DNA of 64,000 nt, taken from Candidatus Electrothrix rattekaaiensis. Lineage in GTDB: Bacteria > Desulfobacterota > Desulfobulbia > Desulfobulbales > Desulfobulbaceae. The notes beneath the pieces are model-generated. The model saw nothing but the letters and a program-made list of their open reading frames with translations, did not search any database and had not been told where the DNA came from. Shown in pieces: positions 33,499 to 43,263 of the stretch. Position numbers and translations under genes: made by a program. Position 1 is the stretch's first letter. Each line of letters begins with the position of its first letter. The DNA lies in NCBI GenBank assembly GCA_032595675.1, contig JAVQMD010000002.1, forward strand, positions 744,001 to 808,000. The letters are read 5' to 3'.

Positions 33499-35613
33499 TC
33501 ACTCAAATGATGTGTGGTCAAGAGCAGCTAATTCCTTGTCAACACGACTGAGATTCCGTTTTACCTTCGTATCCAGTCCGGCAAGAGGATATTTTTGTAG
33601 GATATCTTCTAAAAGCGTTTTGGAAGAAAGGAGATGCTGCTTTCTGGCCTTGGGGTCTGTTGCAGAGTTGGCACGTTGAAAAAAGTTAGCAGCTTTTCTG
33701 CGTGCCTCCTGTCCGGCTGCCAATGAGGCTTTTTTTATTTTTTTGCGTGCCTTGGCATCCAGAGAAGTGTTGAGCAAGTTGGAGTACAGAGCAATAGCCT
33801 TATCATACTCTGCGGCCTGGAAGGCCTCCTCTGCCTTGACCCACTTTTTTTGTAGTGCTGTATCCGCAGTTTTTTCGGGAGGGTTTGAGGCTTTTTCTTT
33901 GTTCTCGGATGATCGGCTTATTTTTTTTTGTGCAGACAGCTCTGCAGGCTCAGCAGGCTGCCGGGCTTGAACTTGATTAACAGTATTCGGTTGATTCTGA
34001 GCTTCCTGCGGGACATTTCTGGTTACTGTGGCAGCTTGAGCTTGGTTTGCAGTGTTCGGTTGATTTTGTCCTTCCTGCGGGTTATTTCCGGTCACAGAGA
34101 CATCAGGGAGTGCCATCGTCGGGGAAGGCGGAAAATCCACCCGCACAGGAGGGGGCGGCACGGTGAGAGAGTCTTTTCTCTGTTGGATGATGTCCTGTTT
34201 ATCAAGAGGAAGAATATCAAGCGGTACTTGTTTCAGCAAGGCCAATGCGTCCTGTTGCTGTTGATTGGCCACTAAAAAGTCAAAGTGTCGTAGAAGTCCC
34301 TGAAACCACTGTTCCGCCTCCTGTTCAGCTTTGGCCTCCAGATTTTCAACATTGGAGCGCAGGGGCGAGTCGGGAAAGTTTTGGACAAAGGTTCTGGCCT
34401 GTTGAACAACAGTGAATCCGTCCTGTTCTGGATTGGATGTCATCGAACTGAGTAGCAAGGATGCGTAAGCATCAACCTTTTCCCTCTGGGAGTCGACTGA
34501 TTGTAAGGCAGCCAGATGCTGTTTATCAAAAGTTGCGTGTAGTTGTTGGAGTTCTTCATACAGTATTCTTGCAGGAAGGTAGTTTCTTAGGGCAAACTCA
34601 AGCTCTGATATTTTTTTCAGTATTTTTATCTGAAGCGTTCTGTTGCCTGTTGGGCGGACGCTTGCGAGTAAGTCGCTGAAAAGACGCCGAGATTCCTGTT
34701 CTTTTCCTCGTTTAAGTAAAGATTGGGCGTACTGATATCTTTCCTCGTAATTTGGCATCGGGTCAGTTAGAGCCAGTGGGTCGGCCTCATGGCTGTTCAC
34801 GTTTTGCCCGTACGGCGTTCGGTTTTGTGGATAGTTACTGAAATTAGGCTTGCTAAAATCAGGTTGTCTTGGCTGGAAAACATTATTACCGGAGATTGTC
34901 GTTGGATTCGTAATTACCCTAGGTGTAACGATATACTGAGGTTTTGTTGATAATTTCTTAAATAAAGACGGGCAGCTACCTTCAAGGTAGGTAAAGTCTC
35001 TGTTTTGGAGATGTTGCAGGGGTATAATGACTTTTTCACGGGAATCAGCGATATTGCGATCATTGAAGAGTTGGATCTGCAATGTCGTGTATGCGTCATG
35101 CAACGCTGCTACTTTGCTTTGGCAGGAAATAAGTTTCCTCGACTGCTCCGGCGTACGATACTGGGATTTGTTTTGCTCCAGCTCTTGCCAGGATTTTGTT
35201 CGCTGCGCATAAAATGAAACTCGACCACGTATAGTTGAACGTATAGGCTGTAATACTTGTCTGTTATAGGCGAGTTGTTCAGCAGGAGGCAGATCCTGAC
35301 GCTTTACCTGTTCCGGGTAAGTCTGCGTTGGGTAAGAGGACGTTCGCTGATAGATCTGTTGTCTCGGGTGAACAGGTTCCTGTTGCTTTACCTGTTCCGG
35401 GTAAGTCTGCGTCGGGTAAGAGGACGTTTGCTGGTAGATCTGTTGTCTCGGCTGAACAGGTTCCTGTTGCTGTTGCTCAGGTATTGTCGGTCTTTCTCTG
35501 TACGGCTGTACCCTTGGTCTGCCAGCTGTGCATCCAGAAAAAATAAATGCCGACACCATTCCTACTAGCAGCAGTTTGAGATTGAGACTCAAGGATATAG
35601 ACGAAATATACAT
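33499..35613 (-). CDS. Large lipoprotein with repeat and TPR-like regions
   Basis: A 704-residue protein with a lipoprotein signal (hydrophobic residues about 12-25, lipobox IFSGC). A Gln/Pro-rich region (about residues 30-110) contains two copies of a 28-residue repeat including RQQIYQ and TSSYPTQTYPEQV. The middle has helical repeats of TPR-like character (RYQYAQSLLKRGKEQESRRL). A second low-complexity stretch (Asn/Gln/Pro/Ala, about 500-580) precedes a C-terminal TPR-like pair (AEEAFQAAEYDKAIALYSNL). It is likely attached to the outer membrane and to act as an assembly scaffold. The exact function is unknown. It is transcribed in the same direction as the PBP gene 337 bp upstream. Confidence 0.76.
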   Translation of the reverse strand: MYISSISLSLNLKLLLVGMVSAFIFSGCTAGRPRVQPYRERPTIPEQQQQEPVQPRQQIYQQTSSYPTQTYPEQVKQQEPVHPRQQIYQRTSSYPTQTYPEQVKRQDLPPAEQLAYNRQVLQPIRSTIRGRVSFYAQRTKSWQELEQNKSQYRTPEQSRKLISCQSKVAALHDAYTTLQIQLFNDRNIADSREKVIIPLQHLQNRDFTYLEGSCPSLFKKLSTKPQYIVTPRVITNPTTISGNNVFQPRQPDFSKPNFSNYPQNRTPYGQNVNSHEADPLALTDPMPNYEERYQYAQSLLKRGKEQESRRLFSDLLASVRPTGNRTLQIKILKKISELEFALRNYLPARILYEELQQLHATFDKQHLAALQSVDSQREKVDAYASLLLSSMTSNPEQDGFTVVQQARTFVQNFPDSPLRSNVENLEAKAEQEAEQWFQGLLRHFDFLVANQQQQDALALLKQVPLDILPLDKQDIIQQRKDSLTVPPPPVRVDFPPSPTMALPDVSVTGNNPQEGQNQPNTANQAQAATVTRNVPQEAQNQPNTVNQVQARQPAEPAELSAQKKISRSSENKEKASNPPEKTADTALQKKWVKAEEAFQAAEYDKAIALYSNLLNTSLDAKARKKIKKASLAAGQEARRKAANFFQRANSATDPKARKQHLLSSKTLLEDILQKYPLAGLDTKVKRNLSRVDKELAALDHTSFE
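35302..35469. repeat. 84-bp tandem duplication in the lipoprotein gene
   Basis: Two copies of an 84-bp unit (35302-35385 and 35386-35469) differ at only a few bases. Each encodes 28 residues of the Gln/Pro/Tyr-rich N-terminal region, just after the lipidated cysteine, so the copy number would set the length of the tether. Confidence 0.88.
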
Positions 35614-35950
35614 TTTTTTGTTGTAATAGGGGTTAAGCTGCTGTGGCTTGGATTATTTTTTGTAATTCTATTCTGTTACCTGCTGTCGTCGACCTTGTTA
35701 TTTGTCGAGAATGCGGGAGAGAAGGCAACGCTGTTATTACTGATTCCTGACGTTGGAGACTATTACCACGTGGGAAAGCTATCAGAAAACGGGACGCTGT
35801 ACAATTCCTTTTTTACTCGGTACAGAAAAAAAACATAACCACCCGGTCCTGCAACCAGAGTTAGGAACGATCTATTCGGCACTCTGATAATACCAGTTCT
35901 TTGGACAGGGTGGGTACGAAAAAAATCTTTTCCTTCTTTCCCCCTTTTTA
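35614..35950. other. Intergenic spacer, possible small ORF without a standard start
   Basis: This lies between two minus-strand genes. On the plus strand a frame without stops runs to a TAA at 35834-35836. From about 35638 it reads as a hydrophobic segment (LLWLGLFFVILFCYLLSS) followed by a short polar tail, with AGGGG at 35628-35632. No ATG, GTG or TTG opens it; CTG at 35638 would be needed. I do not call it a gene. No terminator was identified. Confidence 0.4.
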
Positions 35951-38900
35951 TTACGGCTGTTGATTGAGCCAGAAAGGGATGAATCGACGTTCCATTGTAA
36001 AACCACTGTTTTTATCCACAGCCCCGTGTCCTAAGACAACAGGGGCATTCGGTGTGATAACAGTTCGTTCTCCAGCACTTCTTCCGCTTCTGATTCCTCC
36101 GTTTTTATGCTGTACCGAGAAAAAATATTGACCGGTGTCTGGATATTTCAGGGAAATTCCATCGAACGCGAGATCAACTGGGTCTAAACGATCAGCAACG
36201 CCTTCAAGAGAGTACAGGGCTTCGGCAATCTTGCTCCACGTCGGCAGGGCACCTTGGGATCCGCTGATATGGGTTGTACCTTTTTTCATGGGATCGTTGT
36301 TGTCAAAGCCAACATACACGCCTACGGCGTACCCATCTTCAGTAAGAAGCGTGCCTCCTTCCTGTTCGGTTTTGGTCGGAACGTATCCGAGAAAAGTGGC
36401 ATTCCGGAAATCATTTGCCGTGCCGGTTTTTCCCATAAGCGGCAGAGAAAGGTCCAATTGTTGCAATTTGGCATTTCGTTCATCATCATTACTCTTCAAA
36501 CGGACATTCTTCAGGGCATAGCGTCCGGTTCCATAACGAATAACATTATGGAGAATGCTGTTGATCTCGTTGTTGGTTTTTTGATCTACCACAGGGGTTG
36601 CGGCTGTTTCTCTCGCATAAATAATTTCGCCATCTGCACCCACAATCTGCTCAATAATGGCTAACCCGTCTTGTTCGTTGCCAGCTTCTTTTTTCTTTTC
36701 GTTCTCGTGAGTAGGTAGGTGAACGGAATAATTCTTGCCGGTCACCAGCGTTTCGTACATGCTTACAGCCTCTAGCAGGGAGATAACATTCGAGCCCAGG
36801 GGGAAAGAAAGTACCGGATCCAGTTGGCTGGAAATGCCGCATTCATCGGCAAGGCGTATTAGGTATTGCAGACCGAGCATAACTCTGTAATCAGAGATAG
36901 CGGGGAGTACCTGCATCGAATATTTTTTATGTGCAGTCAAGGCATTTCGTTCCACCTGCATTTGCCGTTCGACCATTTTAAGGCTAGCTGAGCTGACCCT
37001 GCCTTCTAGAAGGACGTTGTCCCATAAGGCCTCTTTTCCCGAGGAAAACAGTCTGGACAGTCGCAGCCGCAGAGTAAGTTCGCTGACCGGCTGCCATTTT
37101 TCCGGCAATTTGCTGTTCATCGTATAGACTAGCTGCCCTTTTTGGTTTTCAGCAAGGGTTCCAGAAGGACGCTTTTCCTGGAGATCTTCGGGTGTCTGTT
37201 GGTTGAAGAAAGCAAAAGGATTGCCGAACCATGTGGGGAGCTGTTCAATATATTGCCGATATTTTTGTACAGCCTGACCGACTGCTTTTAATTGCAGATA
37301 GCTCCCGTGCAACATGGAGATGCGGGACCAATTTTCGGAACGCTGGCGGGCATCGAGGTTTTTCTTTTTCAAATCCTGATAGATTGCCGAGCGAAATTTT
37401 GAAAAATTAAGCCCGTAATGCGTTCTTTCCCACTGGCGATATTCTCCGGCCCGACCGTCAAACAGGAAGTCGGGTTCCAGTTTTTGCACAGCCAGTTCAT
37501 AGGCCGCACGGTCAAGGGTTCCCGAGGTGATACGGATGCCGAAGGTATCACGCATGCGGCTGCTGAATTGTTGGTAGGTCTCTTTCCTGCCTCCGTTGTT
37601 CCTGGGAATCATGTCAAGAAAACGCCCCATCTCCTGGAGTTGCGCAGGATTGAGTCGGTCTGTGAGATGGTACAGCAACCAGACCGCAGCCACATTTTCC
37701 GATTTAACACCGGCCCAACTCAGCGAGACATGATGAAAAGGGCTTTTATGGTCCGGTCGGGGGAAATACGGTTGACCCAGGAAAAGAAACACGTTTCTCT
37801 GGTTATCAAGCTCATCCAAGGGAGTCCAGCCTAATTGCAGGGCCGCAGTAAAGAGAAAGGGCTTTAAGGTGGAACCCATGAGGCGTTTTGCGGCAACGGC
37901 CCGGTTAAAAAAACGATTTTCCATGCCGCCTGCCATAGCGCGAATCATGCCCCGCTGCATGACCAGAGCCGCTCCCTGGAGCCTGGGATAGCGTTCAAGA
38001 TCCAGGGTGGGGGTGCCGTCAAAGAAATCAACTTCTCTAACACTGACGTAAATTTTGTCATCAGGCTGTAAACGAGAGAGGAGGTTTTGCAGATCTTTTT
38101 TCTCCGGTTTTGCCCAACGTTGTTTGCGATACTTAACAAGAGCCACAAGCATTCGTTCCAATCCTTGGCGATCAATAAAACCTTCCGGGTGCTTGGGGCC
38201 GAAACTTACCGAAATAATCGGTTGTTCAGGATCAGTTTTGTCGATTTTTTTAATCGTGCCGAAGAGAAATCCTTTTTGGGTGATTTCTCTGTCTCCCGTC
38301 TTCTCCTTATATTCCTGCTGAACTTCTTCTCTGTTATAACCGCGCAGGCGGACATCAAGGCGGGAAAGGTCGCGCCGGAGACTGTATAAGGTTTCCGTCT
38401 GCAAGGCATGATCAACCGTGCTGATAATTCGGGCACCGGAGGTGGAAATGTTGTTAATCCCGTGCTGTGTCAAGGCATTGGTAATCACTTCAGACTCCAG
38501 CCCCTCTTTGACCAGATCCATAATGGTATTCAGAGCGAAGCTGGTTTTTCCGCGATTAAACATAATATCTTCTTTAACAGCACCATTATATTCAGTCTGG
38601 CTAACCATGCCCAGTTTTAGCATGTTCCTCAGAACATACTCTGCGCGTTCCTCGGCACGTAATCTGGCTTTTAAAGTGGATACCTTATCCTTTTTAATAA
38701 ACGGATTGTAGAAATTCGGCTGTTTGACTGATCCGGCAATAAATGCCGCTTCCAATAGGGTTAATTCGTTCGGTTCTTTATTGAAGTAGTATCGGGCAGC
38801 AACCCCTAGGCCATGCCCGTTCCCGCTGACATAAAATTGATTGCAATAAAATTCCAGGATCTGTTCTTTCGAGAAACGATACTCCAGACGGAGAGCAAAG

Positions 38901-39361
38901 AGCATTTCCTTGAGTTTGGCCTCATAGCTGCGTGATTCGCGTTTAAAAAGGTTTTTTGCAGTTTGTTGAGTGATAGTACTGCCGCCCTGGACAATACGAC
39001 CCGCTTTGAAGTTTGCGAGCATGGCTCGGGCAATGCCGTAGAAATCAATGCCGTAATGGTTGAAGAACTGGTCGTCTTCTGCCGCAACAATGGCATTGAT
39101 GAATTTTTCCGGAAGTTGATCGTATTTGAGATATTGACGATGAATATCTTCAAACAGTACACCGAGTTTTTCTTTGCCGTCTCGATAATAAACAGGGCTT
39201 TCTCGGCCTAGTATAGAGGAGATGTTTTCCGGGGTCATTTCCGGGCAGGGAACCTCGGTCACTAAATAGTAGATCCACCCTAAGGTGCCAGCAGCGGTAA
39301 GCAGGCCTAGGAAAGAAAAAAAGAAAAAGAGCTTGAAAAGGAATCTGAAAAAACGACACAT
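35951..39361 (-). CDS. Class A penicillin-binding protein (PBP1-type), unusually long
   Basis: A bifunctional peptidoglycan synthase. A membrane anchor lies near residues 5-30. The GT51 glycosyltransferase has VAAEDDQFFNHYGID (catalytic Glu near residue 95), GGSTITQQTAKNLF and the later FYCNQFYVSGNGHGLG. The transpeptidase domain has SxxK in MGSTLKPF (near 495), SEN in GVKSENVAAV (near 555) and KTGT in MGKTGTAND (near 977). At 1136 residues it is far longer than the usual 750-850. The extra length lies mostly between the SEN and KTGT motifs, as a charged insertion of roughly 350-400 residues. It acts at the inner membrane facing the periplasm. It diverges from the lytic transglycosylase gene. 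Confidence 0.9.
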   Translation of the reverse strand: MCRFFRFLFKLFFFFSFLGLLTAAGTLGWIYYLVTEVPCPEMTPENISSILGRESPVYYRDGKEKLGVLFEDIHRQYLKYDQLPEKFINAIVAAEDDQFFNHYGIDFYGIARAMLANFKAGRIVQGGSTITQQTAKNLFKRESRSYEAKLKEMLFALRLEYRFSKEQILEFYCNQFYVSGNGHGLGVAARYYFNKEPNELTLLEAAFIAGSVKQPNFYNPFIKKDKVSTLKARLRAEERAEYVLRNMLKLGMVSQTEYNGAVKEDIMFNRGKTSFALNTIMDLVKEGLESEVITNALTQHGINNISTSGARIISTVDHALQTETLYSLRRDLSRLDVRLRGYNREEVQQEYKEKTGDREITQKGFLFGTIKKIDKTDPEQPIISVSFGPKHPEGFIDRQGLERMLVALVKYRKQRWAKPEKKDLQNLLSRLQPDDKIYVSVREVDFFDGTPTLDLERYPRLQGAALVMQRGMIRAMAGGMENRFFNRAVAAKRLMGSTLKPFLFTAALQLGWTPLDELDNQRNVFLFLGQPYFPRPDHKSPFHHVSLSWAGVKSENVAAVWLLYHLTDRLNPAQLQEMGRFLDMIPRNNGGRKETYQQFSSRMRDTFGIRITSGTLDRAAYELAVQKLEPDFLFDGRAGEYRQWERTHYGLNFSKFRSAIYQDLKKKNLDARQRSENWSRISMLHGSYLQLKAVGQAVQKYRQYIEQLPTWFGNPFAFFNQQTPEDLQEKRPSGTLAENQKGQLVYTMNSKLPEKWQPVSELTLRLRLSRLFSSGKEALWDNVLLEGRVSSASLKMVERQMQVERNALTAHKKYSMQVLPAISDYRVMLGLQYLIRLADECGISSQLDPVLSFPLGSNVISLLEAVSMYETLVTGKNYSVHLPTHENEKKKEAGNEQDGLAIIEQIVGADGEIIYARETAATPVVDQKTNNEINSILHNVIRYGTGRYALKNVRLKSNDDERNAKLQQLDLSLPLMGKTGTANDFRNATFLGYVPTKTEQEGGTLLTEDGYAVGVYVGFDNNDPMKKGTTHISGSQGALPTWSKIAEALYSLEGVADRLDPVDLAFDGISLKYPDTGQYFFSVQHKNGGIRSGRSAGERTVITPNAPVVLGHGAVDKNSGFTMERRFIPFWLNQQP

Positions 39362-39766
39362 GGGTTAGTTAATTAGAGTTTGAAAAATGTGATTTGAGTT
39401 TTTGGCGTTAATGTAAAAAAAAAGAATTTTCCGGCACCTATTTTTTATATGGAGAAAGATATGTTGAACGAGCTGCGAGAATGGTTGGCTCGCACTGTTG
39501 GATGGCCTTGAAACACAAACAAAAAGAGAAATTCTCACTTGCCGAGGAAAAGGGGCTGGATTCGATTGTTAACATGGTATATTTGTAAAACAAAATGAGA
39601 ACAAATGTCAACAATATGTTTTTCCTTGTAAAATATTCTTTGTCTGTGGTACCCTTTTCCTCAAGGTGTTTTTTCGGTTCGGGGTTGTTTTACCTGACCG
39701 TTAAAATAAAAAATGGTCGGATTCCGGCTGGAAATTGTTTGTTATGTTACGATATCGTGAGAAAGA
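39362..39766. other. Divergent promoter spacer with a possible 20-codon ORF
   Basis: The 405-bp spacer separates the divergent PBP and lytic transglycosylase genes and should hold both promoters; none is close enough to consensus to assign. A very short plus-strand frame runs from ATG 39449 to TGA 39511, with an internal ATG (39461) behind GGAGAAAG. It would encode MEKDMLNELREWLARTVGWP. I see no homology for it. Other frames in the spacer overlap the downstream gene out of frame and are not supported. Confidence 0.45.
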
Positions 39767-41776
39767 ATGAAAGTATCTTTGTTTGTCCCCTTTGCCTCTC
39801 TTGTCTCTTTTCCTTTTTTTGCTGCTTGTTCTCCTGCTGTTCATAATACTGATCCCTTCAAGAATATCAATCAGGAAGAGGTTACTATCCGTTCTTTTTC
39901 GGCAGAAAAAAACAGTGAAGAAACTGAAGATGTCAATTTGAAAAAAATTTCCGCTCCTCTTCGATTGGCAGAAAGTACAATTACAAAAAGTACAACTGCA
40001 GGAAGAACAGCTGCGAATAATGTGCGGCGGAAGGGTGTAGGCATTCCGCAGGCCGTTGTTGTTTATAGCTCCGAGTTGGTTCCTATCTTTGAAGTTAAAG
40101 AAAAGGAAGTAGAAACGGAGATCTCGGAGGCGGAGGAGATCAGGAAGGCAGGGAGAATGCCAGGTTCATTTTCTTCATTGCCCGTATTGAAACAGAGGAA
40201 TAGCAGCTCGAAAAAATTTTTGTTCAGGAAGGCAGGGGGAGTGCCGCGTTCATTTTCTTCATTGCCTGTATTGAAACAGAGGAACAGCAGCTCGAAAAGA
40301 TTTCTGCCCGCTACCTCATATTCTGCGGTAAGCAAAGAGCTGCGGAAATCTGATGATGTGCAGCCCATCTATATCCCTGTACAATCCGAGCAGGAACTGA
40401 AAGAAGAATTGACAGCTTTGGAAAAAACGGGTGCTTGGGGTGATACCGGGGAAGGGAAGCAGGATGCTCTTTCTTCCTATGGAATACAGTGTGAGCTCCC
40501 CAAGGTTTTTTCCCCTGTTAAGGTCAAGTTGGATCTGGATTTTCTCTCTTCTATCGTTAACAGGAAGGCTGTTGCCGACAGGAAGGACACTGTACAGCAG
40601 GAGCAGCAGGAGCAGCTGGAGCAGCCCGAGCAGCAGCCCGAGAAGGCGGTGTGTGACTTCCCGGTGATCATAAATAAGCAGGTAGAGTTTTATCTGGACC
40701 AGTTTCAGAACCGACAACGAAACACCTTCAGGCATTGGTTGAAACGCTCAGCTCTCTATCTGCCGCTGATCGAGAAAGAATTGAAAAAAGCAGAGCTGCC
40801 TCGATCCTTGGCATATCTTGCTATGATTGAATCCGGTTTTAATACGGTCGCGTATTCTCCGGCCCATGCTTCCGGGTTATGGCAGTTTATACCCGCTACA
40901 GCTCGTCATTACGGATTGCGTATTGATTCCTGGGTGGATGAACGGCGAGATCCCGAGAAAGCGACTCAAGCTGCTGTCTTGTACCTTGATGCCTTATATA
41001 AGCGATTTGGTGATTGGCAGCTTGCTGTTGCAGCCTATAATGCAGGTGAGGGGAAAATTCAGCGAGGGCTGGAACAGCACAAGGCAAAGAATTTTTGGGA
41101 ACTTGCTGCGAAGGATTATTTACCGCTTGAAACAAAGCGGTATGTACCGAAATTGATTGCCGCCATTATTATTGCCCATGATCCTGAACGCTATGGTTTT
41201 CAACCGGTTCCCGAGAAGAGCAAGCAATATGATGTTGTCGAAGTTCCGCCTCAAACTCCGTTGTCGGCAATTGCAGCCGCAGGAAACTGTTCGGTTAAAA
41301 AAATTTGTCAATTGAATAACGAACTGCTAAAGAATCAAATCCCCCCGACAAAGGGAACGTATTCGATAAAAGTACCTGCCGGGACCAGTACGCGAATCGC
41401 AGCGAATCTTGAACAGGTCCGTGCTGATGAAAAAAGAAAAATCAGCCATAGGCTCCGCAAGGGTGAAACTTTGTCTGGGATCGGTAAGCGGTATAATATT
41501 TCTGTCGATATGATTATGCGATGGAATGATATTGATGATGTTCGGCGGATTCGGGCTGGTCGCATGCTTGCTCTTTACCCGAAAGGGAAATCCGATATAG
41601 GTTCTGATACGAGCGAAGAAGAGATTACGGTCAGTTATTACAAAGTGCGTAACGGTGACTCCCTCTGGTCCATTGCCCGTAAACATCAGGTCTCCACCAA
41701 GGAGATCAAACGCTGGAACCGCCTGAGCGACAACCTGCTGCAGCCGGGAAAAAAATTGGTTATTAAAAAGAGTTGA
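39767..41776 (+). CDS. MltD-like membrane-bound lytic transglycosylase with two LysM domains
   Basis: A 669-residue lipoprotein (lipobox FFAAC near residue 21). Residues 30-300 are disordered-looking and charged, with a 28-residue tandem repeat. The SLT domain (about 325-460) has LAMIESGFNTVAYSPAHASG with the catalytic Glu, LWQFIPATARHYGL and AVAAYNAGEGKIQRGL. Two LysM domains follow at the C-terminus (RKGETLSGIGKRYNIS and RNGDSLWSIARKHQVS). E. coli MltD also has two LysM modules, but its N-terminal region is shorter. It cleaves the glycan strands of peptidoglycan, anchored to the outer membrane. It is divergent from the PBP gene, so synthesis and cleavage may be coregulated. Confidence 0.9.
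   Translation: MKVSLFVPFASLVSFPFFAACSPAVHNTDPFKNINQEEVTIRSFSAEKNSEETEDVNLKKISAPLRLAESTITKSTTAGRTAANNVRRKGVGIPQAVVVYSSELVPIFEVKEKEVETEISEAEEIRKAGRMPGSFSSLPVLKQRNSSSKKFLFRKAGGVPRSFSSLPVLKQRNSSSKRFLPATSYSAVSKELRKSDDVQPIYIPVQSEQELKEELTALEKTGAWGDTGEGKQDALSSYGIQCELPKVFSPVKVKLDLDFLSSIVNRKAVADRKDTVQQEQQEQLEQPEQQPEKAVCDFPVIINKQVEFYLDQFQNRQRNTFRHWLKRSALYLPLIEKELKKAELPRSLAYLAMIESGFNTVAYSPAHASGLWQFIPATARHYGLRIDSWVDERRDPEKATQAAVLYLDALYKRFGDWQLAVAAYNAGEGKIQRGLEQHKAKNFWELAAKDYLPLETKRYVPKLIAAIIIAHDPERYGFQPVPEKSKQYDVVEVPPQTPLSAIAAAGNCSVKKICQLNNELLKNQIPPTKGTYSIKVPAGTSTRIAANLEQVRADEKRKISHRLRKGETLSGIGKRYNISVDMIMRWNDIDDVRRIRAGRMLALYPKGKSDIGSDTSEEEITVSYYKVRNGDSLWSIARKHQVSTKEIKRWNRLSDNLLQPGKKLVIKKS
40141..40308. 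repeat. 84-bp tandem duplication in the lytic transglycosylase gene
   Basis: Two copies of an 84-bp unit begin at 40141 and 40225. Each encodes 28 residues including SFSSLPVLKQRNSSSK. They differ at scattered positions. The duplication lies in the linker between the lipid anchor and the catalytic domain. Confidence 0.85.
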
Positions 41777-41853
41777 TGCTTTCGTTTGGGGGGCTGGTGA
41801 TGGTGGTCGGTACGATATTGGCGTGTTTTTTTACTAAGTGATGTGTGGTTGAT

Positions 41854-43263
41854 ATGACATTGTTATGGCATGATTATGAGACCTGGGGAGTGGATCCCCG
41901 CCGGGACAGACCTGCCCAGTTTGCAGCTCTTCGAACAGATAGTGAGCTAGAGGAGGTGGGTGAGCCGATCATGCTGTACTGTCGTCCAGCTGATGATTTC
42001 CTCCCTCATCCTGAGGCGGCAATGCTGACCGGTATTTCGCCGCAGGAAGCAGCAGCAAAAGGTTTGAACGAAGCAAGCTTTTTTGGGCGAATCAATACCG
42101 TCTTTTCCGAGCCCGGAACCTGTGGGGTAGGTTATAATTCCATCCGTTTTGACGACGAAGTAACGCGCTTTGGTTTTTATCGTAATTTTATCGACCCGTA
42201 TGCCCGTGAATGGCAGAACGGTAATAGTCGTTGGGACATTATTGATTTGGTACGGCTCGCCTATGCTTTACGGCCTGAGGATATCAATTGGCCCCAAAAG
42301 AAAGACGGTCGCGTGAGTTTTAGGTTAGAGGATTTAACCGCAGCAAACGGGATAGAGCATGACGGTGCCCATGATGCGCTGTCCGATGTTCGAGCCACCA
42401 TTGCCTTGGCCCGGCTTATCAAGGAACTCAAGCCGCGTCTTTACAACTATTTTTTCAATTTACGCAGTAAGCATGAGGTTGCCCGGATTTTGGATTTGAG
42501 GGAACACGAAGTTGTTTTTCATATCAGCGGTATGTATCCTGCCCAACAGGGGTGCATAGCCCCGGTTGTTCCTCTCCTGCAACATCCGCGTAATAAAAAT
42601 GAGATTATTGTCTATGATCTGCGCCGAGATCCGCAAAATCTCTTGCACATGACAGTGGATGAAATGGAGGGAAATCTCTACACCCGTAATGATGATTTAC
42701 CCGAAGGTGTGGAGCGGATTGCCCTTAAAGGAGTGCATCTCAATAAATCTCCGGCATTGGCTCCGATTAATACGCTGACTCCAGAGCTGGCTGAACAATG
42801 GCAGATTGATTGGCAGCAAGCCGAGCAGCACCGTCAGCAGCTGTTGACGGATCCTACCCTGAAGACTCGTCTTACCGAGTTGTATCTTCGAGTACCGGAT
42901 ACCGGTATACTTGACGTCGATACCGCCTTGTATACAGGTTTTATTTCCAATAATGATCGCAGGCTTTGTGACACACTGTTGAGGAAGTCACCCGAGGAAC
43001 TAGCGGAATGGACGCCCGGTTTTGAGGACGAACGTTTGCGTCCCCTGTACTTTCGCTATCGGGCCAGAAACTGGCCTGAAACGCTGAATGAAAAGGAGGC
43101 GGATCAATGGCGGCAGTTTCGCGAGGCTCGCCTGCTTGCAGGTGAATTCGGTAATGAACTCACGCTGCATAAGTATCAGCACATTTTAGAAGAAATGTTG
43201 CAACAGGGAATATCGGAGGACAGGCAGGAATTGTTTACGCAGTTGGTGGAATGGGTGCAGTGA
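41854..43263 (+). CDS. sbcB: Exodeoxyribonuclease I
   Basis: A 469-residue DnaQ-like 3'-5' exonuclease specific for single-stranded DNA. Exo motif I is LLWHDYETWGVDP, with the catalytic Asp and Glu. Motif II lies in GYNSIRFDDEVTRFGFYRN. Motif III is HDGAHDALSDVRATIALA. The SH3-like and C-terminal exonuclease I segments follow (LHNx-like KGVHLNKSPALAP, then RPLYFRYRARNWPETL). The ATG at 41854 matches the usual family start; an in-frame GTG at 41845 would add three residues. It acts in recombination and mismatch repair. Its neighbours are not related in function. Confidence 0.95.
   Translation: MTLLWHDYETWGVDPRRDRPAQFAALRTDSELEEVGEPIMLYCRPADDFLPHPEAAMLTGISPQEAAAKGLNEASFFGRINTVFSEPGTCGVGYNSIRFDDEVTRFGFYRNFIDPYAREWQNGNSRWDIIDLVRLAYALRPEDINWPQKKDGRVSFRLEDLTAANGIEHDGAHDALSDVRATIALARLIKELKPRLYNYFFNLRSKHEVARILDLREHEVVFHISGMYPAQQGCIAPVVPLLQHPRNKNEIIVYDLRRDPQNLLHMTVDEMEGNLYTRNDDLPEGVERIALKGVHLNKSPALAPINTLTPELAEQWQIDWQQAEQHRQQLLTDPTLKTRLTELYLRVPDTGILDVDTALYTGFISNNDRRLCDTLLRKSPEELAEWTPGFEDERLRPLYFRYRARNWPETLNEKEADQWRQFREARLLAGEFGNELTLHKYQHILEEMLQQGISEDRQELFTQLVEWVQ

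Noticed and set aside
39595-39846. An 83-codon plus-strand frame overlapping the start of the lytic transglycosylase
   Set aside because: It overlaps the lipoprotein signal out of frame and has a Cys/Phe-rich shadow composition.
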